A stretch of 45,865 nucleotides of DNA from the NCBI GenBank assembly GCA_023417745.1, contig JAEZEM010000408.1:1-45865 (forward strand). Reading direction: 5' to 3'. A program made the position numbers and the translations under genes. Below the pieces are notes generated by a model that saw only the letters and a program-made list of their open reading frames with translations, did no database searches and was not told where the DNA came from. Shown one piece after another: positions 1 through 8,408 of this stretch (position 1 is its first letter; the number at the start of each line of letters is the position of its first letter). The stretch comes from Pseudomonadota bacterium (GTDB taxonomy: Bacteria; Desulfobacterota; Desulfovibrionia; Desulfovibrionales; Desulfovibrionaceae).

Positions 1-3000
1 ACCCGGGCCAGCACCCGCTCCAGTTCCTTGGCGTCCACGGGCTTGCTCACGTAGTCGTCCATGCCGGCGGCCAGGAACTTTTCCCGATCCCCGGCCATGG
101 CGTAGGCGGTCATGGCCACGATGGGCGTCGCGGCCCTTTCCCCCAGGGCAACATCCTCACGGATGGCCCGGGTCGCGGCCACGCCGTCCATGACCGGCAT
201 CTGCACGTCCATGAGGATGCAGTCATAGTCGCGGCGGGCCACCATGGCCACGGCTTCGGCCCCGTTCTCGGCCATGTCCACGGTATGACCGGCCTTTTCA
301 AGCATGCGGGCGAAGCTCATGAGGCTTACCGCGTCGTCCTCGACCAGCAGCAGGCACAAAGCCGACAGGCCCGCTGCGGGGCGCGAGATCCAAAGCGAGG
401 CGGTCGGGCCGAGCCCGGCCGGCACGTGCCGGGCCAACGGCAGGGAAACATGGATGGACGTGCCCTGGCCGAGTTCGCTTTCCACCGCGATTTCACCGCC
501 CATGAGCCGCACCAGCCGGCGCACGATGGACAGTCCCAGCCCCGCGCCGCCGAACCGGCGCACATAAACGCCCTCCACCTGGCCAAAAGGCTCGAAAATG
601 ACGCCCAGTTCGTCGTCGGGGATGCCGATGCCCGTGTCGGTCACGGTGATAAGCAGATGAAAACCCGCGTCGAACCGCTGGGAGGCCGGAGCGATATTCA
701 CGGACACGCCCCCGGCGTCGGTGAATTTGACGGCGTTGCCCGCGAGGTTGAACAGAATCTGGCGCAGCCTCGCCTCGTCGGCCCACAACCGCTCGGGCAG
801 GGACGGATCAAGGCCAACAGACAAGGACAGGCACTTTTCCCGGGCCGGCAGGGAGAAGAGATCCATGACCGCGCCGCGCAGATCGGCCGGGTCCACGGCT
901 TCCTGGCGGATGATCAACCGGCCGGACTCCACCATGGACAGGTCGAGGATGTCCGAGAGCAGGCGCGTGAGCCGTTTGGAGGCCTTGACCGCGTTATCCA
1001 CATATTCGCCCTGCTCCGCGTCGAGGTCCGTGCCGTCCAGGAGCTGGAGCATGCCGAGCACGCCGTTTAAGGGCGTTCTGATCTCGTGGCTCATGTTGGC
1101 CAGGAATTCCGATTTGGAGCGGCTGGCGGCCTCGGCCGCCTTTTTGGCGGCGACAAGCCGCCGGTCCAGGCGCAGACGTTCGATAATCCGGGCGCAGGCC
1201 TCGGCCAGGGGACGGACCTGCTCGGCCAGGGCCACGTCGTAGCCGCCTTCCCGGTTGGCCAGACCGATGGCCCCCACGCACTCCTGGCCGTGTTGCAAGG
1301 GCAGCCCCAGAAAGGCCGCCAGGGGCGGATGGCCTTCGGGCAGCCGGCCGCAGGATCGGGAATCGTCGGACGGGCTATTGGCGATGACCGGTTCGCCGGC
1401 CAGGCAGGCGGCGGCCAAAAGCCCGTCTGCGGCGGTAAAGATCAGATTGCGGGCCTCGGCGGGCGACAGCGGCGACCCCGAAACTGCGTCCCAGCATAGG
1501 TCGGAAACGGCCAAAATCCGCTGGACGGGCTGCCCCGGGACATCCTCGACGAGTTCGGCCACGTAGCCGAAGCGGCTGTCGGTGGCGGCCACCACCTCGG
1601 CCAGGGCCGCGGCGAAGATCGTTTCGGCGGACTGGCCCGCGACGTAAGCCCCCTGGATGCGGGCCACGGCCTCGGCCAGAGCGTCCTGGCGGCGCTTTTC
1701 CTCGGCCGCTTGCAGCCGTTGGGTGATGTCGCGCGTGAAGACGAGGCTTGCCGGCTTGCCCTGGTGCTCGAAAGGCACGGCTATGGCCTCCACGGGGACC
1801 GATTCCCCGTCCAGACGCAGGTAGCGCAATTCCACCAGGGGCTCGCTGCTTCGGCCCTCGTTGACGCTCCGGATGCGCTGACGCACGATTTCACGGGAAT
1901 CGGGATGGACCATGGAGATGATTTCCCGGCCGATCAACTCTTCGGGATTGGCGGCCCCAAACAGGCGGGCCGCCGCCGCATTGACCGAAGCGAATTTCCC
2001 CTCGCACTGCACCATGATGGCGTCCGGGGCGGACTCCACGAGCTGGCGCAAGCGTTCCTCGCTTCGGGCCAGGGCGCTTGTCGCCTCGATACGGGCGGTG
2101 GCGTCCTCGAAGACCACGGCGAACTGGTCCGGCCCGGTGCGCATGGCCGAGACGCGCAAATACTTCCGCAGAGGGGGGAAATACGTCTCGAAGGACTCGG
2201 GCCGACCGGTTTCCACGATGCGTTCGTAGACATCAAGGTTGGGCGGCTCGTCCACCCCGTAGATTTCCCGCACGCTGCCGCCCATGGCCTGCTCCCGGGA
2301 AATGCCGAGGATGGCCGAATAGCCGGGGTTGACGTCCAGAATGCGGTAGTCGACCACCGCGGCGGCCGCGTCGCGCACCATGGCCAGCAGGCACACGCCT
2401 TCGGCCATGGCCTCGAACAGACCGTGGTAGCGGGCCTCGCTTTCGGCCAAGGCTTCCTCGGCCCGTTTGCGCTCGGTGATGTCCAGGCCGTAGGCGTTGA
2501 CGTAGCCGCGACCGGGCACGGGCTGGACGAAAAAGGCGAACAGCCGGGAGCCTACGGCGATTTCGCCGCTGGCCCGCATCCCCTGGCCAAAAGCCGCCGC
2601 CGCCAGGGGGCGCAAGGCTTCAGGCAGGGTCTGGCCCGGCGCGCCGCCCAGGGATTCCAAAAGTTCCAGGCTGGCCGGGTTGGCGTAGGCCACCGTGAAA
2701 TCGGGCATGACGCGCAGCACCGGATTGGGGTTTTCCCCCGGGAACCGGGCCATGTCGCGCAGCGCCTCCTCGACCCGTTTGCGTTCGGTGATGTCCAGGG
2801 CATAGGCCACCCGGGAAATCGTGGCCCCGGCAGCGTCTCGAAGGGTCGTCACTTCCACCAGGACCGGGAACCGGCTGCCGTCCTTGCGGACATGCACGGT
2901 CTCGACCACGCCGTGCCCCAGGGCGTCGAAGCTGGCGATGGCCTCTCGGACGCGCTCCCGCTCCTCCTCGGGAAAGAGCAGGGCAAGCGACCCGCCGACG

Positions 3001-6000
3001 AGTTCGTCCGGCGCGTAGCCGCGTTGCCGGGCAAAGGCCGGGTTGACTTCAAGAAACGTGTTGTCGCGAGCGTCGACATGGACCAGCCCGAACTCGGCGC
3101 TCTCGAACACCCGGCTCCAACGCCGGGCCTGGGTCTCCAGGCGGTTGCGCTCGGTGACGTCGCTGGCCACCTCCAAAATGGAGACCGGCCGGCTGGCCGC
3201 GTCGCGGTTGAGCACCCAGGTCACGGCTAAATCGATGCGCCGGCCGTCCTTGGCCCACTTGCGCAGTTCCCCGGTCCAGCGCCCCTGGCGCAACAGTTCT
3301 TCGGTGACCACGGCCAGGGGTTGGGGGAACTCGGTGGCCAACAGATCCCAGGAGATCTGGCCCAAAGCCTCTTCCGGGGCATAGCCGAAGAGTTCCCAGG
3401 AACCGGTGTTCCAGTAGGTGATCCGGCCGTCCAGGTCGCGCACCATGACCGGAGCCAGATCAAGGAGTCGGGCCTTTTCGCGCAGTTCCTCGGTGCGCCG
3501 GGCCACCAGCTCCTCAAGCTCGGCCTGACCCCGACGCAGCACCGCCTCGGCCTCCTTCAGCGCCGTCACCTCGCCAAACGTCAGCACCACGCCGTCCACC
3601 ACGCCCTCGGGCGACCGGAAGGGATAGGCCCGCTGGAGATACCAGCGGCCGTCTTCGCAGCGCGTTTCCCGCTCGATGATGCCGCCGCCGGACAGGACCT
3701 GCCGGCAATCGTCCAGCAGGCGTTTGGCCTCGAAGGTGGTCTTGATGTTGGCCACGGGCCGACCGAGGTCGGTGGGCACGAGATGGAACAGGCCGGTGAT
3801 GGCCGGGGTGAAGCGGACCACGGCCAGGGAGCCGTCCAGCACCAGGGTCGGGACGTTGGCGGCGGCCAGGAGGTTTTCCACGAACCCCCGGGCCTGGGCC
3901 AGTTCGTCGACCTTGTGCTGGAGTTCGGCGTTGACGAAGTTGAGTTCCTCGTTAAGCGACTGGAGTTCCTCGCGCGAGGCGTCCATCTCCTCGTTGGAGG
4001 ACTGGAGTTCCTCGTTGGTCCCGACCAGTTCCTCGTTGGCGGCGCGCAGCTCCTCGGTCAAGGTTTCGTAGCGCGACACGGCCCGGCCGAGGTCGTCGCC
4101 CAGGCGTTCCAGGGCCGTCTCGTAGCGCACGACCAGATCGGTCTGGGCGCGATCCGGCGGCGGCGAGGCCGGCTCGGCGTTGTCCCGCCCGGCCAGGGAT
4201 TCAAAGCTGAGCACCGTCAGCGCCTGGTTTCCCCAGACGTCGGCCACGGGCAGCCCGCGCACCAGGACGCCGTCGCCGGCCGACTCTGCCGGGAAGACAG
4301 GGCCGGACACGGCCTCGCCGCCGTCCCTGGCCACGGCCGCAAGCACCTCGCGCGCGGCCGGACGCAGGGGTTTGCGGACCAGTTTGCCCACGGTCAGGCT
4401 GGGTTCGCCCGAGGTCAGTTCGAGAAAAGGATTGAGGTCGCCCACGAACCGCAGGATCTGCCCGTTGGCTGCGACCAGCACCGACGGCGGGCAATAGCGG
4501 GCCAACAGCGCGCCCTCGGCCAGGCCTTCATGATCGGCGGGCGCGACGCGGGGCGGCGGCGTGACGGGGCTGGCCCCTGGCGGCGGGGGCACGAACCGCG
4601 TGGGCGGCGGCACGGAGGCGGTGGCGGGCTTGCGTCGAAAAAGCCGCCAGGTCTTGTCCACGGTGGTGAAAAAGGCCTGGGCCGGGCCGATGGACTCGGC
4701 CGGCCCCAGGAGCAGATAGCCGCCGGGACGCAGGGCATGGGCGAAAAGCGACAGCACCTTGGCCTGGGCCTCGGCATTGATGTAAATCAGAAAATTGCGG
4801 CAAAGGATCAAATCCATGCCCAGGAAGGGCGGGTCGCGCAACAGGTTGTGCACGGCAAAGACCATGGATTCGCGCAGCTGACGGGCCATCTGGCAGGCGT
4901 CGCCGACCGGGAGGCAAAAGGCCTCGCGCCGGGCCGGGGACAAAGCGGCCGCATGGCGGGCGTGATAGACGCCGCGCCGGGCCGTTTCCAGGGCCTTGGC
5001 GTCGAGGTCGGTGGCGAAAAGTTTGACGGCCCGCCGGCCCTCCCGGACCTCGGGGCGCTCGGCCAGGAGCATGGCCAGGCTGTAGGCCTCCTCGCCGGTG
5101 GAACAGGCCGCCGCCCAGACCCGCATGACCTCCCCGGGCTCCAGCCGGCCCAGGATGTCCGGCAGGGCCACGTCCTCAAGCCGGGCAAAGGCCTCGGCAT
5201 TGCGGAAAAACGCCGTGACGCCGATGAGCATGTCGTCGAAAAGCCGCTCCGCTTCCTCGGTGTCCCCGGCCAGGCGATCCGCGTAGGCGGCCAAATTCGG
5301 GCAGCCGCCAAGAAGCATGCGTTTCTTGCAGCGCCGCAGGAGCGTGCTGGTTTTGTAGGACTGGGCCTCATGGCCGGCCAGGGCAGCCAAGGATTCGCGA
5401 ATCCGGATCAGGGCCGCCTCGTCGTCCGGCAGACCGTCCTGCGCGCCGTCAAGCCCGTGGCCGGCCTGAGCAGCGAAATAGGCGGCCAAGGCCGCTCCCA
5501 TGGCGGCCGGCGGCAACGCCGCGTCGCAGGGAACGCCGCCCGCCAAGACCGGAGACGTTGGCGCAAAGGCGTTTGCTTCGGCGGCCAGGACCAGTCCGCC
5601 GGCGGCCCAAACGGCCATGGCGCCGGGCGTAGCCCCGCCGTCCAGCACCGCCGCCGCCGCGCCCGGCCCGCACTCTCGGGCCAGCGAGGCGAAAAAGACG
5701 TCGAGGGCCACGTCGGCCGCCCCTGGCGGACGTGACCGCAACCGCCCGCCTTCCAGTATCCAGCCGTCCCTGGCCGAGGCCAAAAACACCGCTGCCGGCG
5801 CAAGCCGCGCTCCGTCCTTGGCGACAGTCGCCGGCAGCCGGCCTCTCCCAGCCAGGGCGGCCAGGGCAGCCGGGTCCAACATGCCTTCCCCATCGGCCAG
5901 GACCACCACGGCGGCGGCGCAGTCAGCGGGCAAGCCGGCCAGAAAGGCTTCGAGCCGCCCGGCATCCCCAGCCGCGACGCCGACAACGGGAAAGCCCAAA

Positions 6001-6041
6001 GCGCCTTCTTGTTCCTCATCGACAGACAGGCCAGCGACCAT
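1..6041 (-). CDS. CheB-like/CheR/multi-PAS/GAF hybrid histidine kinase (3' end off window)
   Basis: ATG at 6041 follows GGGGAG, and the same frame is in phase at both ends of the segment (2013 codons in window). Domains in order by reading: CheB-like (about 18-185); CheR methyltransferase (about 204-440) with ACSTGEEAYS and LILCRNFLIYI; a long coiled coil (about 650-710); six PAS-like segments (about 720-1445); GAF (about 1450-1620); HisKA with MSHEIRTPLNG (His1652); HATPase with N, G1 (DTGIGIP) and G2 (GLGLS) boxes; and a receiver with MDVQMPVMDG (Asp1945) and the SKP lysine. Only a few C-terminal residues should be missing. Members of this class sense through PAS/GAF and phosphorelay internally; the CheR part looks intact, whereas the CheB part lacks its catalytic triad. 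Ligand and output are unknown. It is probably cytosolic, since no membrane segment was seen. Confidence 0.9.
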   Translation of the reverse strand, partial: MVAGLSVDEEQEGALGFPVVGVAAGDAGRLEAFLAGLPADCAAAVVVLADGEGMLDPAALAALAGRGRLPATVAKDGARLAPAAVFLASARDGWILEGGRLRSRPPGAADVALDVFFASLARECGPGAAAAVLDGGATPGAMAVWAAGGLVLAAEANAFAPTSPVLAGGVPCDAALPPAAMGAALAAYFAAQAGHGLDGAQDGLPDDEAALIRIRESLAALAGHEAQSYKTSTLLRRCKKRMLLGGCPNLAAYADRLAGDTEEAERLFDDMLIGVTAFFRNAEAFARLEDVALPDILGRLEPGEVMRVWAAACSTGEEAYSLAMLLAERPEVREGRRAVKLFATDLDAKALETARRGVYHARHAAALSPARREAFCLPVGDACQMARQLRESMVFAVHNLLRDPPFLGMDLILCRNFLIYINAEAQAKVLSLFAHALRPGGYLLLGPAESIGPAQAFFTTVDKTWRLFRRKPATASVPPPTRFVPPPPGASPVTPPPRVAPADHEGLAEGALLARYCPPSVLVAANGQILRFVGDLNPFLELTSGEPSLTVGKLVRKPLRPAAREVLAAVARDGGEAVSGPVFPAESAGDGVLVRGLPVADVWGNQALTVLSFESLAGRDNAEPASPPPDRAQTDLVVRYETALERLGDDLGRAVSRYETLTEELRAANEELVGTNEELQSSNEEMDASREELQSLNEELNFVNAELQHKVDELAQARGFVENLLAAANVPTLVLDGSLAVVRFTPAITGLFHLVPTDLGRPVANIKTTFEAKRLLDDCRQVLSGGGIIERETRCEDGRWYLQRAYPFRSPEGVVDGVVLTFGEVTALKEAEAVLRRGQAELEELVARRTEELREKARLLDLAPVMVRDLDGRITYWNTGSWELFGYAPEEALGQISWDLLATEFPQPLAVVTEELLRQGRWTGELRKWAKDGRRIDLAVTWVLNRDAASRPVSILEVASDVTERNRLETQARRWSRVFESAEFGLVHVDARDNTFLEVNPAFARQRGYAPDELVGGSLALLFPEEERERVREAIASFDALGHGVVETVHVRKDGSRFPVLVEVTTLRDAAGATISRVAYALDITERKRVEEALRDMARFPGENPNPVLRVMPDFTVAYANPASLELLESLGGAPGQTLPEALRPLAAAAFGQGMRASGEIAVGSRLFAFFVQPVPGRGYVNAYGLDITERKRAEEALAESEARYHGLFEAMAEGVCLLAMVRDAAAAVVDYRILDVNPGYSAILGISREQAMGGSVREIYGVDEPPNLDVYERIVETGRPESFETYFPPLRKYLRVSAMRTGPDQFAVVFEDATARIEATSALARSEERLRQLVESAPDAIMVQCEGKFASVNAAAARLFGAANPEELIGREIISMVHPDSREIVRQRIRSVNEGRSSEPLVELRYLRLDGESVPVEAIAVPFEHQGKPASLVFTRDITQRLQAAEEKRRQDALAEAVARIQGAYVAGQSAETIFAAALAEVVAATDSRFGYVAELVEDVPGQPVQRILAVSDLCWDAVSGSPLSPAEARNLIFTAADGLLAAACLAGEPVIANSPSDDSRSCGRLPEGHPPLAAFLGLPLQHGQECVGAIGLANREGGYDVALAEQVRPLAEACARIIERLRLDRRLVAAKKAAEAASRSKSEFLANMSHEIRTPLNGVLGMLQLLDGTDLDAEQGEYVDNAVKASKRLTRLLSDILDLSMVESGRLIIRQEAVDPADLRGAVMDLFSLPAREKCLSLSVGLDPSLPERLWADEARLRQILFNLAGNAVKFTDAGGVSVNIAPASQRFDAGFHLLITVTDTGIGIPDDELGVIFEPFGQVEGVYVRRFGGAGLGLSIVRRLVRLMGGEIAVESELGQGTSIHVSLPLARHVPAGLGPTASLWISRPAAGLSALCLLLVEDDAVSLMSFARMLEKAGHTVDMAENGAEAVAMVARRDYDCILMDVQMPVMDGVAATRAIREDVALGERAATPIVAMTAYAMAGDREKFLAAGMDDYVSKPVDAKELERVLAR

Positions 6042-6476
6042 AAAACTCCCCTCTGCCCAACTCCAGGACGGCCCAAGGACAAGAATCGGCGACGGACCAC
6101 GCAGGCGATGCCCTGGTTCTTGAGCCATTCTTAGCATCGTGACGCAATGGGGGCAACTCTCTTGATTTTTTTACGTTGGCTCAAGGCCAGGAGCCCTGGC
6201 CGCCCGGTCGGCGCGACTCGAACAGCCCATCCAGCCGAGAGCAAGAGCGGCTCATAACGCCCGACGCCTGACCATGCCATGGTCGCTACGGCGGCACGGT
6301 GGCGTCCCCAAGGCCAGACGCCCCCCTGGCGTGACTGTCAAAGCATCGATAAGCCAAATCCGACGAACCCACTATCCCCTTTACGGATTCCAAAAAGCGT
6401 GTAGAATGGGACTTGATTCCTACCAGAACACTCTGTATACCGCCGACTTCAAATTGAATTCATCGAGAGGAAATCC
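6042..6476. other. Intergenic region between divergent kinase and MucR/Ros-type genes
   Basis: This 435-base stretch separates the minus-strand kinase start from the plus-strand zinc-finger regulator. No convincing gene was found in any frame. It must hold the promoters of both genes; only the one facing the regulator is clear by eye (6413-6441). Confidence 0.6.
6413..6441 (+). promoter_or_regulatory. Sigma70-type promoter for the MucR/Ros gene
   Basis: TTGATT (6413-6418) and TATACC (6436-6441) are separated by exactly 17 bases and lie about 35 bases upstream of the start codon. Both hexamers are close to consensus. MucR/Ros proteins commonly repress their own promoters, but no operator is recognisable here. 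Confidence 0.55.
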
Positions 6477-6878
6477 ATGGAAGAATATCTGCAAAGCGCT
6501 TTGGAGATCGTCAAGGCCCAGGCCGGCTCGCGTCCCATGACCGAGGAAGAAATCCTGAGCATGGTCAAATCCGTGGCCAGCGGCATTGCCGCCCTGACCA
6601 CGGGACAGCCCGTCCCCGGCCAGGAAGAAGCGGCCGCTCCCGGCATGGACCCCAAGAAGTCCATCAAGGAAGCCTCCATCACCTGCCTGGAGTGCGGCAA
6701 GTCCTTCAAGGTCATCACGCGCAAGCACCTGGCCTCCCACGGCCTCGCTCCCGAGGAGTATCGGGCCAAGTACGGCTTTAAAAAGACACAGGCCCTGGCC
6801 TGCAAGTCCCTGGCCCGGGAACGTCGGGCCAAGATGAAGGACATGAAGCTCTGGGAACGCCGCCAGAAGCCCGAATAG
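6477..6878 (+). CDS. MucR/Ros family zinc-finger transcriptional regulator
   Basis: The protein is 133 aa. ATG at 6477 is preceded by GAGAGGAAATCC. The acidic N-terminal half (MTEEEILSMVKSVASG) carries the typical MucR N-terminal helix. The C-terminal half has CLECGKSFKVITRKHLASHG followed by LAPEEYRAKYGF, the hallmark prokaryotic Cys2His2 finger (C-x2-C with two His). The family binds AT-rich promoter DNA and often silences exopolysaccharide, motility or mobile genes. Length and motif order match the family. The gene is transcribed alone, with a near-consensus promoter upstream and a strong terminator downstream. The basic tail (ARERRAKMKDMKLWERRQK) probably contacts DNA. The regulated genes cannot be inferred from position. 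Confidence 0.92.
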   Translation: MEEYLQSALEIVKAQAGSRPMTEEEILSMVKSVASGIAALTTGQPVPGQEEAAAPGMDPKKSIKEASITCLECGKSFKVITRKHLASHGLAPEEYRAKYGFKKTQALACKSLARERRAKMKDMKLWERRQKPE

Positions 6879-6916
6879 CGCGCCCCTGCCCGGGTCGCCC
6901 AGTCGCCGGCACAAGG

Positions 6917-6951
6917 ACCGGACGTCTCCCCAGGGACGTCCGGTCTTTTTT
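6917..6951 (+). terminator. Strong intrinsic terminator of the MucR/Ros gene
   Basis: A perfect 10-bp stem, ACCGGACGTC (6917-6926) with GACGTCCGGT (6935-6944), has an 8-base loop and is followed by CTTTTTT. It sits 38 bases after the regulator's stop codon. Confidence 0.9.
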
Positions 6952-6957
6952 GGTCCC

Positions 6958-6987
6958 GGCCCTGGCCCTGGCCCTGGCCCTGGCCCT
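6958..6987. repeat. Five tandem copies of GGCCCT
   Basis: GGCCCT is repeated five times without interruption between the first and second terminator-like hairpins. It is not in a supported gene. Such a hexamer array can change copy number by slippage. Confidence 0.9.
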
Positions 6988-7002
6988 GACGGACCGCGAA
7001 CA

Positions 7003-7040
7003 CGCCCGACCGTCCTCCAGGGACGTCGGGCGTTATTTGT
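7003..7040 (+). terminator. Second terminator-like hairpin
   Basis: CGCCCGAC (7003-7010) pairs with GTCGGGCG (7025-7032) around a 14-base loop and is followed by TTATTTGT. The loop-proximal CCAGGGACGTC text matches that of the first hairpin, so it looks like a diverged copy. Confidence 0.55.
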
Positions 7041-7087
7041 CTCCCGGCCGACGCACGGCGGCCCCCAAGCCCGGACCGGCCGTCCTT

Positions 7088-7107
7088 CGGGAACGCCCGT
7101 TTTTTTT
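7088..7107 (+). terminator. Third, weak terminator-like hairpin
   Basis: A short CGGG-AACG-CCCG stem (7088-7099) is followed by a run of eight T. The flanks (GGACCGG before, GTCCCG after) resemble the two preceding hairpins. On its own the stem is weak. Confidence 0.4.
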
Positions 7108-7312
7108 GTCCCGCCCGGGTTGCAATCCTCGCGGCCCTTGCCCTGGCGCTGTCCTCTCGCCTATCCTGGGCCAGCCTCGCCTTGCGCCCGCGACAGCGGC
7201 GCGGGGACGCGGCGAGATCGCGCGCGGCCAGGCTGTCGCCCCCCGGCCAACCGCAGGATCATTAAGGAAACGCCCCAGCTCCAGCATTGTTGCCACACCG
7301 GGAGGAACCGCC

Positions 7313-8035
7313 GTGCCCCACTGGTTTTCCTGTCGCCTGCGCCAGGCGGAAGAGCTGCTCGCCCGCGTCCATGAACCCGAGGCCGTGCTGGACCTGCTGG
7401 CCCTCATCGAAGCGCCGCCCCTGGAGTACGACACCGTCTGCCGTATTTCCCTCTACGCCGAGACCCTGCCCAAGGCCGAAGAGCAGCCCTTCACCCCGGC
7501 CGAGCGCCACATGCATTTCCTGTGGGACGCCTTTGACAAGCAGCCCCTGTCGCTCATCGTGCCCTTTGCCATCCCGTTTCGGCGGCTGTTGGCCCGACGG
7601 CTGTTCGGGGCCTGCGGGGCGGCCTTTACCGCCGAGGAGAACGTGCGCTTCAACTTCGCCCGGCTGTTGCGGGTGGGCGAAGGGGTGTTTTTAAACCGCA
7701 ACGTGTATCTCGACACCAAGGGCGGCCTGACCCTTGGCGACGGCGTGGCCCTGGCCGAGGACGTGCGCGTTTTCACTCACAGCCACGGCGAGGCCTCGCA
7801 CATCGAACGCATCTACCGACCGGTGGCCGTCGGCGACTACGCCAAGATCTACGCCGGGGCGACCCTGCTGCCCGGCGTGACTGTGGGCCGGCAGGCCATC
7901 GTGGCCGCCGGCTCCCTGGTCGTCCACGACGTGCCCGACGGCATGGTGGCGGCCGGACGGCCGGCCAAGGTCCTCCGGGAGCGACGCACCGAAGGCCGCG
8001 ACGGAGCCGACCTCGAACACATCTGGCTCTTTTGA
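7313..8035 (+). CDS. Left-handed beta-helix (hexapeptide) acyltransferase
   Basis: The protein is 240 aa, from a GTG at 7313 chosen because GGAGG lies at 7301-7305 and homologous-looking sequence begins there (MPHWFSCRLRQAEELLARV). The N-terminal half is helical. From about residue 115 come imperfect hexapeptide turns (GEGVFLNRNVYLDTKGGLTL, GDGVALAEDV), then FTHSHGEA with a likely catalytic His. The protein closes with the family-typical segment YAKIYAGATLLPGVTVGRQA and AAGSLVVHDVPDGMVAAGRP. This fold transfers acetyl or other acyl groups from CoA to sugars or small molecules, as in maltose O-acetyltransferase and NodL relatives. The acceptor cannot be read from sequence. The small gene at 8071 follows closely and is probably cotranscribed. 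Confidence 0.85.
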   Translation: MPHWFSCRLRQAEELLARVHEPEAVLDLLALIEAPPLEYDTVCRISLYAETLPKAEEQPFTPAERHMHFLWDAFDKQPLSLIVPFAIPFRRLLARRLFGACGAAFTAEENVRFNFARLLRVGEGVFLNRNVYLDTKGGLTLGDGVALAEDVRVFTHSHGEASHIERIYRPVAVGDYAKIYAGATLLPGVTVGRQAIVAAGSLVVHDVPDGMVAAGRPAKVLRERRTEGRDGADLEHIWLF

Positions 8036-8070
8036 CCCGCGCCAACCCCAACGCCCAGGAGTCCGCCGCC

Positions 8071-8331
8071 ATGCACATGCAGGATCTGCACAAGCTCATG
8101 CAAAGCCTTGCCGAGGTCAACGCCAAGGACATCTGCGAAATCTGGCAGGCCATTGAGGCCAACAAATCGGGCCAGCACGTCAAGCACGACGTCGGCGGCT
8201 GGCACTCCGTGGACGGCCAGACCTTTTCCATCGAGATCGGCATTTTAAACAGCGGCGGCCGCATGCTGCGCCTGCACATCGGCCCGGACGGCAAGTTCGA
8301 CGGCGCGGTGCTGCTGCCCGACATGGACTGA
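8071..8331 (+). CDS. Small conserved-type protein of unknown function
   Basis: The protein is 86 aa. ATG at 8071 is preceded by AGGAG (8057-8061); a TTG at 8032 would overlap the acyltransferase stop and lacks a ribosome site. The sequence begins MHMQDLHKLMQSLAEVNAKD, followed by a helical acidic segment and a beta-rich second half (GQTFSIEIGILNSGGRMLRL). There is no signal peptide or membrane segment, so it is likely cytosolic. I do not recognise the family. It lies 35 bases after the acyltransferase and is probably in the same transcript. Confidence 0.7.
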   Translation: MHMQDLHKLMQSLAEVNAKDICEIWQAIEANKSGQHVKHDVGGWHSVDGQTFSIEIGILNSGGRMLRLHIGPDGKFDGAVLLPDMD

Positions 8332-8408
8332 CCGTCCCCGGCCGACGGGGAGCGAGGCCGGCCGGCGGCACGACAACCGCTGTCCGCCGGCCTCGCCGCC
8401 GGGCCGCC

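Larger units (their letters stand above)
6879..7312. other. Gene-free stretch with three stacked hairpins
   Basis: There are 434 bases between the regulator and the acyltransferase. They contain the three terminator-like hairpins and the hexamer array, then about 200 GC-rich bases in which no gene is supported. An open frame does run through from 6950 into the acyltransferase. Its upstream part reads as low-complexity Ala/Pro/Arg and has no start with a ribosome site, so it is treated as non-coding. Confidence 0.6.

Noticed and set aside
1710..5735. Long plus-strand frames opposite the giant kinase
   Set aside because: They are antisense shadows of GC-rich codons, with His/Gly/Arg-rich translations, no ribosome sites and no domains.
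6958..6987. CRISPR-like array
   Set aside because: Six-base unit and no spacers; no cas genes anywhere in the window.
6950..7312. Upstream extension of the acyltransferase
   Set aside because: Low-complexity Ala/Pro/Arg, passes through terminators; GTG 7313 with GGAGG fits better.
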